This document shows positions 26,766 to 35,501 of a stretch of DNA of 64,000 nucleotides, piece after piece. The stretch covers positions 2,232,001 through 2,296,000 of the forward strand of contig NZ_CP049857.1 of NCBI RefSeq assembly GCF_011299555.1, read 5' to 3'. Numbering within the stretch: the stretch's first letter is position 1; the number at the start of each line of letters is the position of its first letter. Origin of the DNA: Dysgonomonas sp. HDW5A (GTDB taxonomy: Bacteria > Bacteroidota > Bacteroidia > Bacteroidales > Dysgonomonadaceae). The notes beneath the pieces were generated by a model that saw only the letters and a program-made list of their open reading frames with translations, did not search any database and was not told the DNA's origin. A program made the position numbers and the translations under genes.

Positions 26766-27494
26766 ATGATTATGGATAAGAAGATTAATATATACAAAGA
26801 TGTCGAAGCCCTCAGTGAGGGCTTTACGTCGTTATTAAAAGAAGAGTTATCGAAACGTGAGATCGTGAATATTTCACTTTCGGGAGGCTCTACCCCTAAA
26901 GCTCTTTTCAATTATTGGGTCGCCAATTACTCTGAGTCTATTGATTGGAACAGAATTGCATTTTTCTGGGGGGATGAGCGTTGTGTACGCCCTACGGACG
27001 AAATGAGTAATTTCGGGATGACTAAAAGTTTGTTGTTTGATAAAATTCCGACAATAGATAAAAAGAAGATTCATCGTATACATGGCGAAAATGAGTCTAA
27101 AGAAGAAGTACAATGGTATACGTCTATCATGGATAAATACTTACCTAAAGAAAACAATCTTCCGACTTTTGATATTATGATGCTTGGTATGGGCGATGAT
27201 GGTCACACAGTATCTATATTTCCCCATCAGATAGAGCTGTGGAATGCTGAGGCTGATTGTGTAACTGCTCAACATCCTGAAACTGGCATGGAACGTATCA
27301 GTTTAACGGGACGTATTGTTAATAATGCCCGTAATATAGTCTTTTTGGTAACCGGAAAGAATAAGGCTGAGAAGGTTAAGCAAATAGTCGAAGAGCGTGA
27401 GGCTTTTGTGGATACTTATCCTGCAGCAAAAGTAAATCCTGTGAATGGAAAACTTTTCTGGATGCTGGATGAAGAGGCTGCAAGTTTGTTATAA
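26766..27494 (+). CDS. pgl: 6-phosphogluconolactonase
   Basis: Hydrolyses 6-phosphogluconolactone to 6-phosphogluconate, completing the pathway with zwf and gnd upstream. The 242-residue protein belongs to the DevB/SOL type related to glucosamine-6-phosphate isomerase: ISLSGGSTPKALFNYW near residue 38, WNRIAFFWGDERCVRPTDEMSNFGM at about 60-85, and the GMGDDGHTVSIFP motif at about 140 with catalytic Asp/His. Two Met codons (26766, 26772) could serve as the start. Followed by a strong terminator, so it is the operon's last gene. Confidence 0.96.
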   Translation: MIMDKKINIYKDVEALSEGFTSLLKEELSKREIVNISLSGGSTPKALFNYWVANYSESIDWNRIAFFWGDERCVRPTDEMSNFGMTKSLLFDKIPTIDKKKIHRIHGENESKEEVQWYTSIMDKYLPKENNLPTFDIMMLGMGDDGHTVSIFPHQIELWNAEADCVTAQHPETGMERISLTGRIVNNARNIVFLVTGKNKAEKVKQIVEEREAFVDTYPAAKVNPVNGKLFWMLDEEAASLL

Positions 27495-27517
27495 GAAGAT
27501 AAATGACCTTAATATCT

Positions 27518-27556
27518 AATCCATTGCCGATCTGACGGTAATGGATTTTTTTTATT
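27518..27556 (+). terminator. Intrinsic terminator of the gnd-zwf-pgl operon
   Basis: AATCCATTGCC (27518-27528) pairs with GGTAATGGATT (27537-27547) as an 11-bp stem with one G-U pair, loop of 8, then eight or more T. It lies 23 bases after the pgl stop. Confidence 0.9.
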
Positions 27557-27573
27557 CTAACTTTATCTATAAT

Positions 27574-27608
27574 AAGGTGACAGACCTTTTTATTGCTTTG
27601 GCAAGTAT
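27574..27608. repeat. Palindromic intergenic repeat, long copy
   Basis: AAGGT-gacag-ACCTT (27574-27588) followed by TTTTATTGCTTTGGCAAGTA. It aligns with 18451-18485 over about 35 bases. It lies downstream of the pgl terminator, so a terminator role is unlikely at this site. Confidence 0.6.
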
Positions 27609-27729
27609 AACAAATATAGAATGTTACAACTGCAAAATAGACCAATAAATTTTATTCTTTACTTACTTATCATGGATGATATTATATTTGAGAATGCTAA
27701 AATAGCAGCAACAATGAAACTGAAGAATA

Positions 27730-27872
27730 GTGTCACCTTTGTCACTTTTGTAACCTTTTTTGAGTTTGTTGTTTGATTATTAGTTGTTTAGTTGGGTTTT
27801 AAAAGTGTACTTTTTTTGCCACCTTTGTCACTTTTTTGTCTAACTAAATGTATGGTATTGTCACCTTCTTGT
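27730..27872. repeat. Clustered GTCACCTTTGTCAC direct repeats in a gene-free stretch
   Basis: The gene-free stretch 27495-28055 (560 bases) contains, besides the terminator and palindromic repeat, three repeat clusters: GTGTCACCTTTGTCACTTTT (27730-27749, continuing to 27755), CCACCTTTGTCACTTTTTTG (27819-27838) and TTGTCACCTTCTTG (27859-27872). On the minus strand the motif reads as Lys-Val-Thr triplets, but stops interrupt every frame, so it is not a gene as it stands. It may be a degenerate coding remnant or a short repeat array. I see no ORF above 25 codons that looks real. Confidence 0.5.
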
Positions 27873-28015
27873 TTCGCCTTTTAAGAGGTATATAGCTTAA
27901 GTAACTATATTGCATTCATTTTAGTGCTTGTATTAAAAGGATTTAAGGGATGCAAGTATTTTGTTAATTAACAACTCAATTGTAAAGCCCTTTAAGGCTG
28001 AACATTTTTTTTGAT

Positions 28016-28023
28016 TATATTTG
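28016..28023 (+). promoter_or_regulatory. -7 box of the GH2 gene
   Basis: TATATTTG fits TAnnTTTG. The preceding T run contains TTTTG only about 3 bases away, so no properly spaced -33 box is seen. It lies 32 bases before the chosen ATG, which argues that the longer reading starting at 28011 is wrong. Confidence 0.45.
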
Positions 28024-28055
28024 TGAAATCGGAAATCAATCATAAAATAATATTC

Positions 28056-30959
28056 ATGAAACAAAAAACACTAAAGACTTGTATTCTTGTTGGTTCGGTG
28101 TTTCTCTCTTCACTAATTAGTCCGAACAGTGTGAATGCACAGGACATGATGGGAAAAACAGGACTTATTAAGCTTTGGGCAGGTTTGAAAGAGAAACAAC
28201 CCGAAGATCAATTGCCGCATGGTAAAGCACCTTTTCAAACTTCGGAAAGAAAAGCAAAGCAAAATATTCCAACTAAGTTAATACCTATTCAGCAAGGTGA
28301 GTGGATTATCTCGGATGGTTGGGAGTTGGGTACTTCAACTCAGGTACTCGAATCCAAAGAGTCTATTTTCAGCCCTAATTTCGATACAAAAGGCTGGTAT
28401 AATGCAACTGTTCCCGGAACGGTGCTTACTACACTTGTAGATCAGGGCGAATATCCCGATCCTTACTTCGGGCTTAACAATATGGCTATACCCGATACAT
28501 TGGCGTATATGAAATGGTGGTATCGTACCTCTTTTGATTCGCCGGTAAATACCGATGGTAAGAGAGTACGTCTTTTATTGAACGGTATAAATTACAGAGC
28601 GGAGGTTTTCTTAAACGGAAAGAAACTAGGCAATATAACAGGTGCTTTTATTCGTGGCGAATTTGATGTTACTTCACTTATCAAGTCGAGTGGTAAAAAT
28701 GTACTGGCAATTTTGGTTTCTCCACCCGATAATCCGGGTATATCACACGAGCAATCGATGGTTGCCGGACAAGGATTGAATGGCGGACAATTAAGTTTGG
28801 ACGGACCTACCTTTGTTGCTTCTATGGGTTGGGACTGGATACCGGGTATTCGTGACCGAAACATGGGTATCTGGCAGGATGTAAGGCTGAAAGTGGGTAG
28901 CGATGTTTCTATCGGCGATCCTCAGGTGGTAACTAACCTTCCTTTGCCTGACACAACAAAAGCAACAGTTAAGATTATTGTTCCTGTAAAGAACTTGTCA
29001 GATTCTCCGGTGCAAGGAACACTGTCAGCTAAATTTGAAGGCGTAGACATTAACTTGCCTTATAGCCTGAAAGCAAAAGAAGAAAAGACTTTAACTTTTG
29101 ATCCTGCCAATTTTAAGGAATTGAATATAAAGAATCCAAAACTTTGGTGGCCTAACGGATATGGTGCTCCAAATTTGTATAACCTCGAATTGCAGGCAAA
29201 TGTCGGAACAACTGCTTCTGATTTGAAAAGGCTACGTTTCGGTATCCGTGAACTTTCGTATGAGTTGATGATAAATACTCCTGCTAAGGGAGATCACAGA
29301 ATAGCTTATACGCCTGTGGATGTTGAAATGGATGGTAAACCGATCTTTGATTATGAGAATGTTGTAAAAGTAGGTGACCCGAAATTAAATAGGACTATTC
29401 CTACATTACAGAAAAATATAGATGAGGCTGTTGTTTTTGAGCAACTATCGAATGATGACCCGGTAGGTCAATACTTTGTATTCCGTGTAAATGGTGTCCG
29501 CATCTTTATAAAGGGTGGAACATTCGGTATGGATGATGCTATGAAGCGTATCTCTCGTGATAAGTTTATGACTTATTTTCAATTGCACAAGGATGCTAAT
29601 TTTAACCTGATCCGTAACTGGGTAGGCGAAAATACCGAAGAGTTATTCTACGATATGGCAGATGAATATGGTATGCTTGTTTGGAATGACTTCTGGATTA
29701 CAACGGATGATACGGTAGAGCCTAACGATTATCAGTTGTTTATGAAAAATGCAACGGATGTTGTACGCCGTTTCAGGACTCATCCATCTATTGCTATCTG
29801 GTGCCCACGTAACGAAGGGTATGCTCCTGAAGGAATGGAGCCGCAATTGGCTAAGATGTTGGCAACTGAAGATCCTACACGTCATTATCATGGAAACTCT
29901 CGTTTCTTGAATGCTGTAAATAGTGGACCTTACGGATTCTTTAAAGATCAGTCGCGTTATTTTACGGAAACAGCCGAAGGGTTTAATACCGAGTTTGGAG
30001 CTCAGGCAATACCTACAGCGAATACAATCCGTAAGTTTATAGCTCCCGAAGATCAGTGGCCAATTAATGACGTATGGGCTTATCATGATTTACACCATAC
30101 AACTCACTTCTTCGAAGACTTTATGGCAGCTGTAAATAGCTATGGTAAGGCCAATAGCATGGAAGATTTTTCTAAGAAATCGCAGATGGTGACCTACGAT
30201 ACTTGGCGAGCTATGATTGAGGCATGGAACAGTCGTATGTGGGACAATACAACGGGGCTTATCATGTGGATGAGTCATCCGGCATGGCCTAGTATGACTT
30301 GGCAGACTTATACGTATGATTACGAAACTCCGGGTTCATATTTCGGAGCTAAAAAAGCACAAGAGCCTATACATATTCAGATGAATCTGCCTGATAATAA
30401 GGTGGTGATTGTTAACTCTACTCGTGAGGCTTATAAAAATATGACAGTAAATGTTCGTTACTTCCATATAACTGGTAAGGAGTATTTCAATAAGACAGCG
30501 AAATTTGATGTTCCTGCCAATGGAAAGGTAGATTGCTTTATTCCTGAGCTTCCAACTAAAGATGTACCTAAGTATACTTTAGTTCGCCTTGAATTGAAAG
30601 ATAGTAAAGGGAATATTGTTTCTATCAACGACTATTGGAAAAACTGGGGTAATATACAATCCAATCAGGCATTGAATGCATTGGGTAAACCGGAGTTGAA
30701 GTTGACGTTGAAAAAGGCTGTAGGTTCTAAATTTATCTATGAATTAGAAAATACTTCATCGGAGTTTGCTGTAGCGGTTAAATTGAATGCTAAAAGTACA
30801 ATAACCGGTGAGATTATTCTTCCTGCTTATTTCTCGGATGGTTATATGAATCTACTACCCGGAGAAAAACGTAAGGTTGAATTGGTATTGCCTGATATGA
30901 CTCCTGCGAACTTTAAAGTAATAGCCGAAGGATATAACTTTGATTCGGTAGAGTTGTAA
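28056..30959 (+). CDS. Secreted glycoside hydrolase family 2 enzyme (exo-beta-glucosaminidase/beta-mannosidase-like)
   Basis: A 967-residue enzyme with a signal peptide (cleavage after SVNAQ). Domain order is the N-terminal sugar-binding jelly roll (about 80-290, MKWWYRTSFD, RLLLNGINYRAEVFLNGKKL), an immunoglobulin-like domain, the TIM barrel (about 470-750) and C-terminal beta domains. The expected acid/base is Glu587 in CPRNEGYAPEG and the nucleophile is Glu646 in NTEFGAQ. The overall pattern resembles GH2 exo-beta-D-glucosaminidases and beta-mannosidases; substrate is not fixed by sequence. It stands alone, with no SusC/SusD pair beside it, so it is not part of a visible polysaccharide utilisation locus. 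Start chosen at 28056 for the signal peptide. Confidence 0.9.
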   Translation: MKQKTLKTCILVGSVFLSSLISPNSVNAQDMMGKTGLIKLWAGLKEKQPEDQLPHGKAPFQTSERKAKQNIPTKLIPIQQGEWIISDGWELGTSTQVLESKESIFSPNFDTKGWYNATVPGTVLTTLVDQGEYPDPYFGLNNMAIPDTLAYMKWWYRTSFDSPVNTDGKRVRLLLNGINYRAEVFLNGKKLGNITGAFIRGEFDVTSLIKSSGKNVLAILVSPPDNPGISHEQSMVAGQGLNGGQLSLDGPTFVASMGWDWIPGIRDRNMGIWQDVRLKVGSDVSIGDPQVVTNLPLPDTTKATVKIIVPVKNLSDSPVQGTLSAKFEGVDINLPYSLKAKEEKTLTFDPANFKELNIKNPKLWWPNGYGAPNLYNLELQANVGTTASDLKRLRFGIRELSYELMINTPAKGDHRIAYTPVDVEMDGKPIFDYENVVKVGDPKLNRTIPTLQKNIDEAVVFEQLSNDDPVGQYFVFRVNGVRIFIKGGTFGMDDAMKRISRDKFMTYFQLHKDANFNLIRNWVGENTEELFYDMADEYGMLVWNDFWITTDDTVEPNDYQLFMKNATDVVRRFRTHPSIAIWCPRNEGYAPEGMEPQLAKMLATEDPTRHYHGNSRFLNAVNSGPYGFFKDQSRYFTETAEGFNTEFGAQAIPTANTIRKFIAPEDQWPINDVWAYHDLHHTTHFFEDFMAAVNSYGKANSMEDFSKKSQMVTYDTWRAMIEAWNSRMWDNTTGLIMWMSHPAWPSMTWQTYTYDYETPGSYFGAKKAQEPIHIQMNLPDNKVVIVNSTREAYKNMTVNVRYFHITGKEYFNKTAKFDVPANGKVDCFIPELPTKDVPKYTLVRLELKDSKGNIVSINDYWKNWGNIQSNQALNALGKPELKLTLKKAVGSKFIYELENTSSEFAVAVKLNAKSTITGEIILPAYFSDGYMNLLPGEKRKVELVLPDMTPANFKVIAEGYNFDSVEL

Positions 30960-30974
30960 ATTACTATTTATTAT

Positions 30975-31020
30975 ATACACAATCAAGGGCCGGGAGTGTT
31001 CCCGACCCTTGATTGTGTAT
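30975..31020 (+). terminator. Hairpin terminator after the GH2 gene
   Basis: ATACACAATCAAGGG pairs with CCCTTGATTGTGTAT, and an inner CGGGA/TCCCG extends it to about 20 bp with a GTGT loop. The T run after it is weak (TATATTGTCTG), but the stem is GC-rich and 15 bases past the stop. Confidence 0.75.
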
Positions 31021-31084
31021 TATATTGTCTGTATAAGTCTTCTGTTAATATGCGTACAGCCTTAGATACGGGAATTCAGCTACA

Positions 31085-31207
31085 TTGAGTGACGCTTTCC
31101 GCTTTCTTAAATCACATCATAAATTTATCTGTATAATAGTGGTTGTAATGATGTGCATTTATGCCATTGCTATTGTAGGGGGAATTGCTATTGCTTTAAT
31201 GATCTAA
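31085..31207 (+). CDS. Possible 40-residue membrane peptide (TTG start)
   Basis: An open frame from TTG encodes a basic, amphipathic N-terminus (SDAFRFLKSHHKF) followed by a single hydrophobic helix (ICIIVVVMMCIYAIAIVGG) and the end IAIALMI. An in-frame stop lies just upstream and no in-frame ATG precedes the helix. It is followed 18 bases later by a hairpin terminator, which supports a transcript. The 352-base gap 30960-31311 has no other coding signal. It is too short to be sure: it could be a chance frame in AT-rich DNA. Confidence 0.35.
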   Translation: MSDAFRFLKSHHKFICIIVVVMMCIYAIAIVGGIAIALMI

Positions 31208-31225
31208 AATAATTTGTATAAAGTA

Positions 31226-31267
31226 AAAAGGAATAAAGACCGATGCAGATTAGTCGTTATTCCTTTT
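31226..31267. terminator. Bidirectional terminator hairpin
   Basis: AAAAGGAATAA (31226-31236) pairs perfectly with TTATTCCTTTT (31257-31267), with an inner GAC/GTC. On the minus strand it is followed by TTTTTACTTT, fitting the end of the porX-tsaE operon; on the plus strand it follows the small ORF. Confidence 0.75.
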
Positions 31268-31311
31268 GCTATTTTACATGAACAAGTCTGTTGCTGTTGT
31301 CTAATCTTGTA

Positions 31312-32049
31312 TTATGCATTGTATAGTTTAAGTTCTACTATCTCTTTTAGGGTAAGTTGCTTCAGTTGTTCTGGTTCTGAATATTCCGGTTTGAAATCAT
31401 ATCGATCAATGCTTTGTGATAATGCCTCCCATTCTACCTTGTCGATTTGGTCAATTGCTTTTTGAATAACATCCCTAGAGGAGGTTCCCCATGCAATTAG
31501 ACTAGGAGTTACAGCGTTGTTATAGTTAAACCCCGAGTCTGAACTGAAAACACAGGTTACAGGCACTTTTTCTCCTATTTTCTTTTCATGTACAGATGGC
31601 AGTTCTTTGATTTTTATACTGCACAATCCCCAATGAACTTCTTCTGCTCTTGTGGTTTCTGCCAAAACAAGGATTCCTATTCCGTCAGAATCTATTTGAC
31701 TTATAATACCTGCATTTAAGACTCCTCTTTTTAATAAAGCGGTGGGACTTCCTAGCCTCTTGAAAACAAGAATTGCCAATACTATTGTTGCTATACTTAT
31801 TAATGTGGTTATAGCTCCAAGTAGGATGAACCATATTCCTCCAAGTGAGTAAAGCCATATACTCAAAACTCCTGTTATCAGAGCAATAATAAGGGCTCTC
31901 ATTGCAAAACGTTGCATTTTTTTGTAATTTTCATTATAACGTTTTGCTAAGTTAGCATCTACATCGTAGTAAAAATGACGTTCGGCATAACTACCCATAA
32001 ACTGAGGACCTATATCTGCGTACGCTGACTCTTTTTCATCATTACTCAT
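31312..32049 (-). CDS. Uncharacterised two-helix membrane protein
   Basis: A 245-residue protein with two adjacent transmembrane helices (about residues 48-68 and 70-93) after a charged N-terminus that contains RYNENYKKMQRFAMRAL. The soluble C-terminal region (about 105-245) includes LLKRGVLNAGIIS, HWGLCSIKIKELP, GEKVPVTCVF, IAWGTSSRDVIQKAIDQIDKVEWEAL. It vaguely recalls the DUF3239 type, but I would not assign it. Last gene of the porX-tsaE group: 6 bases downstream of tsaE, so co-transcription is likely. Function unknown. Confidence 0.6.
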   Translation of the reverse strand: MSNDEKESAYADIGPQFMGSYAERHFYYDVDANLAKRYNENYKKMQRFAMRALIIALITGVLSIWLYSLGGIWFILLGAITTLISIATIVLAILVFKRLGSPTALLKRGVLNAGIISQIDSDGIGILVLAETTRAEEVHWGLCSIKIKELPSVHEKKIGEKVPVTCVFSSDSGFNYNNAVTPSLIAWGTSSRDVIQKAIDQIDKVEWEALSQSIDRYDFKPEYSEPEQLKQLTLKEIVELKLYNA

Positions 32050-32055
32050 ATTTGC

Positions 32056-32472
32056 TTATTTAATTATAACTTGTCTTTGCCCTCCCTCTATTTCCTTAAC
32101 TGTAACATGTACTGTATCATGAGGAAGGAGTGATTCTATCCTTTCGGGCCATTCTATAAAGCAGAGAGAGCCGCTAAAGAAATAATCTTCGTATCCGAAG
32201 TCGAAAGCTTCTTCTTCTTTATTTATTCTGTAAAAATCAAAGTGATAAATTAGCTCGCCCGAGTCTGATCTGTATTCGTTTATTATGGCAAAAGTAGGGC
32301 TGTTTATTACGTCATCCACTCCGAGCTTTTCGCAAATAGCTTTGATGAAAGTAGTTTTTCCCGCTCCCATTTCTCCGTGAAATGCGAAGACCGTATTGTC
32401 GCCCATCTGCTTAATGAATTCAGAAGCAGCATTAGCAATGGTGTCCAGCGATTTTATTTCTATAGTTGTCAT
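32056..32472 (-). CDS. tsaE: tRNA threonylcarbamoyladenosine biosynthesis ATPase TsaE
   Basis: ATPase that cooperates with TsaB, TsaC and TsaD to install the t6A modification on tRNAs reading ANN codons. The 138-residue length is usual. The Walker A motif is GEMGAGKTT (residues 33-41), [12 protein letters not shown] follows with the conserved Ser-Pro-Thr, HFDFYRI holds the Walker B-type Asp, and CFIEWPER is the family's C-terminal signature. It lies between porX (gap 28) and a small membrane protein gene (gap 6) on the minus strand. Confidence 0.96.
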   Translation of the reverse strand: MTTIEIKSLDTIANAASEFIKQMGDNTVFAFHGEMGAGKTTFIKAICEKLGVDDVINSPTFAIINEYRSDSGELIYHFDFYRINKEEEAFDFGYEDYFFSGSLCFIEWPERIESLLPHDTVHVTVKEIEGGQRQVIIK

Positions 32473-32500
32473 GATCTTTATATTTGTGATTCTTGTATTA

Positions 32501-34045
32501 TTATCTCGGATTAAGAGTGACTAATGGTAATAGCATCTCTTCTATTGAGATTCCTCCATGCTGGAAAGTATCCGCATAATAAGATGTGTAATGATTATAA
32601 TTATTGGGGTAAGCAAAGAAGTCTTCATTAAGAGCAAATATATATTTACTGCTTAAGTTGGGTGAGGGGAGGCCTATCTGTGATGGGTTTCTGCTCTCGT
32701 ATACTTTTTTGTAATCGTAATCTAGATTTTTGCCTACTTTATATCTTAAATTCGTATTTGTAGCTTTGTCTCCTATAACCTTTAAGGGATTCTTTACCCT
32801 GATTGTTCCATGGTCGGTTGTAAGGACAATACTGTATCCCATATTTGCAATATACTTGAACAGGTCGCTAATGCTCGAATGTTTGAACCATGATCGGGTA
32901 AGTGACCGGTAGGCAGCCTCATTTGCCGCTAATTCGCGTATCATCTGCGAGTCGGTTCTTGCATGCGAAAGCATATCTACAAAATTAATGACAATAACAT
33001 TCAGTTGGTTATTGCTAAGTGAATTTAGATTTTGTACAAATTTGCTGCCGTATGCCGAAGTGTGTACCTTATTATAAGAAAATGAATAGTTCTTTCTGAA
33101 CCTGTCTATTTGAGTTTGTATCAATAGGTCTTCATTCAGATTTTTGCCTTCGTCTTCTATTTCTTCTACCCAAAGATTCGGATACATTTCAGATATCTGC
33201 AAAGGCATCAATCCTGAGAAGATAGCATTACGCGAATATTGTGTGGCAGTCGGTAGTATCGAAAGATACATGTCTTCATCAAAAGTAAAATCGGGTGCAA
33301 GCATGTCTTTTATTGCTGCCCATTGATCTAAACGAAAATTATCTATAAGAATGAAGAATAGTTTCTCGCCATTATCTAATCGCGGGAATATTTTTTTCTT
33401 AAATAGATCGGGGCTAATAATAGGTCTGTTATCCGGATTTTGAATCCATGAAACATAATTTTTCTTGATGAATTTACAAAAAGAATTATTGGCATCTTGC
33501 TTTTGTGCCACAATAAGTTCAAGCAAAGGATTTTGGGTTGCAGTGAGTTCCATTTCCCAGAATACGAGTTTTTTGTATACCTCTACCCATTCTTCGAAAG
33601 TATAAGAATCTCCAATCTGCATGCCTATCTTGTTGAACTCTTCACGATAACCCTCTACTGTTGCTTCGGTTACAATGTCGTGTTTGTGTAAGTTCTTTTT
33701 TATAGATGATAGTATTTGATTTGGATTAACAGGCTTAATTAAATAATCTGCTATTTTTTTTCCTATGGCATCGGTCATAATACCCTCGTCTTCACTCTTA
33801 GTGATCATAATTACGGGTATGTTGGGATCTATTTCTTTGATTTTGGTCAAGGTCTGTAAGCCTGTAAGTCCGGGCATGTTTTCATCTAGAAATACAAGGT
33901 TAAATTGTTCTTCTTTACAGCAATCAAGAGCATCTTGTCCGCTATTGACTGTTACGATCTCATAGCCTTTATCTTCTAAGAAAAGTACATGAGGGCGAAG
34001 TAATTCAATTTCATCATCAGCCCAAAGTATGCGATATTTTTTCAT
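32501..34045 (-). CDS. porX: PorX, response regulator with PglZ/alkaline phosphatase-type effector domain
   Basis: Regulator of type IX secretion in Bacteroidota. The 514-residue protein has an N-terminal receiver domain (1-125) with acidic residues Asp10/Asp11, phospho-acceptor Asp54 in VFLDENMPG and Lys83 in MITKSE. A helical linker follows, then a PglZ-like phosphatase domain (about 200-514) with [29 protein letters not shown] carrying the metal-binding Thr, [14 protein letters not shown] and LTTDHGTIR, which are the metal-ligand motifs of the alkaline phosphatase superfamily. In Porphyromonas PorX works with the kinase PorY and a sigma factor to control T9SS genes. Its presence fits the T9SS-type domain at 531-836. 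First gene of the porX-tsaE operon. Confidence 0.93.
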   Translation of the reverse strand: MKKYRILWADDEIELLRPHVLFLEDKGYEIVTVNSGQDALDCCKEEQFNLVFLDENMPGLTGLQTLTKIKEIDPNIPVIMITKSEDEGIMTDAIGKKIADYLIKPVNPNQILSSIKKNLHKHDIVTEATVEGYREEFNKIGMQIGDSYTFEEWVEVYKKLVFWEMELTATQNPLLELIVAQKQDANNSFCKFIKKNYVSWIQNPDNRPIISPDLFKKKIFPRLDNGEKLFFILIDNFRLDQWAAIKDMLAPDFTFDEDMYLSILPTATQYSRNAIFSGLMPLQISEMYPNLWVEEIEDEGKNLNEDLLIQTQIDRFRKNYSFSYNKVHTSAYGSKFVQNLNSLSNNQLNVIVINFVDMLSHARTDSQMIRELAANEAAYRSLTRSWFKHSSISDLFKYIANMGYSIVLTTDHGTIRVKNPLKVIGDKATNTNLRYKVGKNLDYDYKKVYESRNPSQIGLPSPNLSSKYIFALNEDFFAYPNNYNHYTSYYADTFQHGGISIEEMLLPLVTLNPR

Positions 34046-34125
34046 ATAATCATCAATTATCTATTCTTATGTTTTAGTGCGTTTTTTTCTATCAGATAAA
34101 ATAAAAAAAAGAAATTAATCAGCCT

Positions 34126-34154
34126 AAAGCAATAAAAATGTCTGTGACCTCAAA
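34126..34154. repeat. Intergenic repeat copy upstream of porX
   Basis: AAAGCAATAAAAATGTCTGT followed by GACCTCAAA is a copy of the CAATAAA-GGTCTGTGACC unit. The adjoining CAAAGTTA (34151-34158) reads TAACTTTG on the minus strand and could be the -7 box of porX, so this copy may contribute promoter sequence. Confidence 0.5.
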
Positions 34155-34252
34155 GTTAAGTATTTCTATATAACAAGAGTGTAATTGTGTGAGCTTAAAT
34201 TATATCAATAGTTTTTTATTCGAATAAAATATGAAAATAGTAAGGTGTTTTT

Positions 34253-34283
34253 TTTGATATGTGCCTGATTTATTGTATTTTTG
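34253..34283 (+). promoter_or_regulatory. Promoter of the ribosomal protein supercluster
   Basis: A -33 TTTG (34253-34256) and -7 TATTTTTG (34276-34283) are separated by 19 bases, an ideal Bacteroidota promoter. It leaves a leader of about 135 bases before rpsL, opening with a CCTC/GAGG hairpin (34286-34300). It drives the first gene of an array that has no terminator-like signal until 52.6 kb. Confidence 0.75.
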
Positions 34284-34425
34284 CACCTCAAATTACGAGG
34301 AAGTGGATAGTCTTCATGTGGTATTCTTTTGATACACACTTGATTGGCTATTTGTTCTTGTCGTATTTGTAATGTAGTTTAACCAAATAAAAATTGAATT
34401 TTTTAAGTTCTAAAAGTTAAAAGAA

Positions 34426-34845
34426 ATGCCTACAATTCAACAATTAGTAAGAAAAGGACGGGCTGTTTTGGTTGAGAAGAGCAAGTCTCCAGCATTGGAT
34501 TCTTGTCCTCAGAGAAGAGGTGTTTGTGTACGTGTGTATACAACAACTCCTAAAAAACCAAACTCGGCTATGCGTAAAGTAGCACGTGTGCGTTTGACAA
34601 ACGGTAAAGAGGTGAATGCTTATATTCCTGGAGAAGGACATAACTTGCAAGAGCACTCTATTGTACTTGTTAGAGGTGGTCGTGTTAAAGATCTTCCAGG
34701 GGTACGTTATCACATCGTTCGTGGAACATTGGATACTGCCGGCGTGAATGGTCGTACGCAAAGACGCTCTAAATACGGAGCTAAGAGACCTAAAGCAGGA
34801 AAAGCGGCACCAGCAGCACCAGCTAAGGGAGGAAAGAAAAAATAA
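34426..34845 (+). CDS. rpsL: 30S ribosomal protein S12
   Basis: Decoding-centre protein of the 30S subunit. The signature [18 protein letters not shown], with the streptomycin-site lysine (Lys43/44), and [24 protein letters not shown] are all present. At 139 residues it is longer than the E. coli protein because of a C-terminal Lys/Ala/Pro-rich tail ([14 protein letters not shown]). First gene of the str-S10-spc-alpha array, with a strong promoter and a 5' leader of about 135 bases. Confidence 0.98.
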   Translation: MPTIQQLVRKGRAVLVEKSKSPALDSCPQRRGVCVRVYTTTPKKPNSAMRKVARVRLTNGKEVNAYIPGEGHNLQEHSIVLVRGGRVKDLPGVRYHIVRGTLDTAGVNGRTQRRSKYGAKRPKAGKAAPAAPAKGGKKK

Positions 34846-35004
34846 TTTTTCGTTCCGATAATCGACATTTTTAATTAATTCAAGTATTAAAGTGTTTTTT
34901 AGTTTATTGGGTAGGCTACTATAAGGTTGAGTAAATGGTTCGGCGGAGCCGTTGAAGACAGGGAGATCGGCAACCAAAAACAAGAACAAAATTTTTAAAC
35001 AAAA
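34846..35004 (+). promoter_or_regulatory. Structured rpsL-rpsG spacer, candidate S7 regulatory site
   Basis: This 159-base spacer is far longer than the others in the array. GGTTG (34925-34929) can pair with CAACC (34971-34975) to enclose a CGGC-gga-GCCG hairpin (34941-34951). In E. coli the rpsL-rpsG spacer is where S7 binds its own mRNA. The position is the same here; binding is an inference. Confidence 0.4.
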
Positions 35005-35481
35005 ATGAGAAAAGCAAAACCAAAGAAAAGACAGGTACTTCCAGATCCTGTTTTCGGTGATGTAAAAGTTACAAAATTCGTAAATCACTTGATGTACGAT
35101 GGTAAAAAAAGTACTTCTTACAGTATTTTTTATACTGCATTAGAAGTGGTTAAAAACAAACTTCCTAACGAAGAAAAGAGCTCTTTGGAAATTTGGAAAG
35201 CAGCTCTAGATAATGTGACTCCTCAGGTAGAAGTGAAGTCTCGCCGTGTAGGTGGTGCAACATTTCAAGTGCCAACAGAGATTCGTGCAGATCGCAAAGA
35301 ATCTGTATCTATGAAAAATCTTATCCTTTATGCTCGCAAGAGAGGTGGTAAAACTATGGCTGATAAGCTAGCTGCAGAGATTGTAGATGCTTTCAATAAC
35401 CAAGGTGGATCATATAAAAGAAAAGAAGATATGCATAGAATGGCTGAAGCTAACCGTGCATTTGCTCACTTCAGATTTTAA
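35005..35481 (+). CDS. rpsG: 30S ribosomal protein S7
   Basis: Primary 16S rRNA-binding protein that nucleates the 30S head and contacts the exit-site tRNA. The 158-residue chain opens [19 protein letters not shown] and holds [16 protein letters not shown] and [19 protein letters not shown], all diagnostic. Second gene of the array, followed after 20 bases by fusA. S7 is the autoregulator of the str operon in E. coli. Confidence 0.98.
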   Translation: MRKAKPKKRQVLPDPVFGDVKVTKFVNHLMYDGKKSTSYSIFYTALEVVKNKLPNEEKSSLEIWKAALDNVTPQVEVKSRRVGGATFQVPTEIRADRKESVSMKNLILYARKRGGKTMADKLAAEIVDAFNNQGGSYKRKEDMHRMAEANRAFAHFRF

Positions 35482-35501
35482 TTAAGGAGATAAATTATAC
35501 A

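Noticed and set aside
27714-27776. Tiny ORF encoding Val-Thr-Phe repeats
   Set aside because: 20 codons only, produced by the GTCACCTTT repeat; no ribosome binding site, promoter or conserved context.
34284-34425. Riboswitch in the rpsL leader
   Set aside because: The leader is about 135 bases, but I found only weak hairpins and no known riboswitch consensus.
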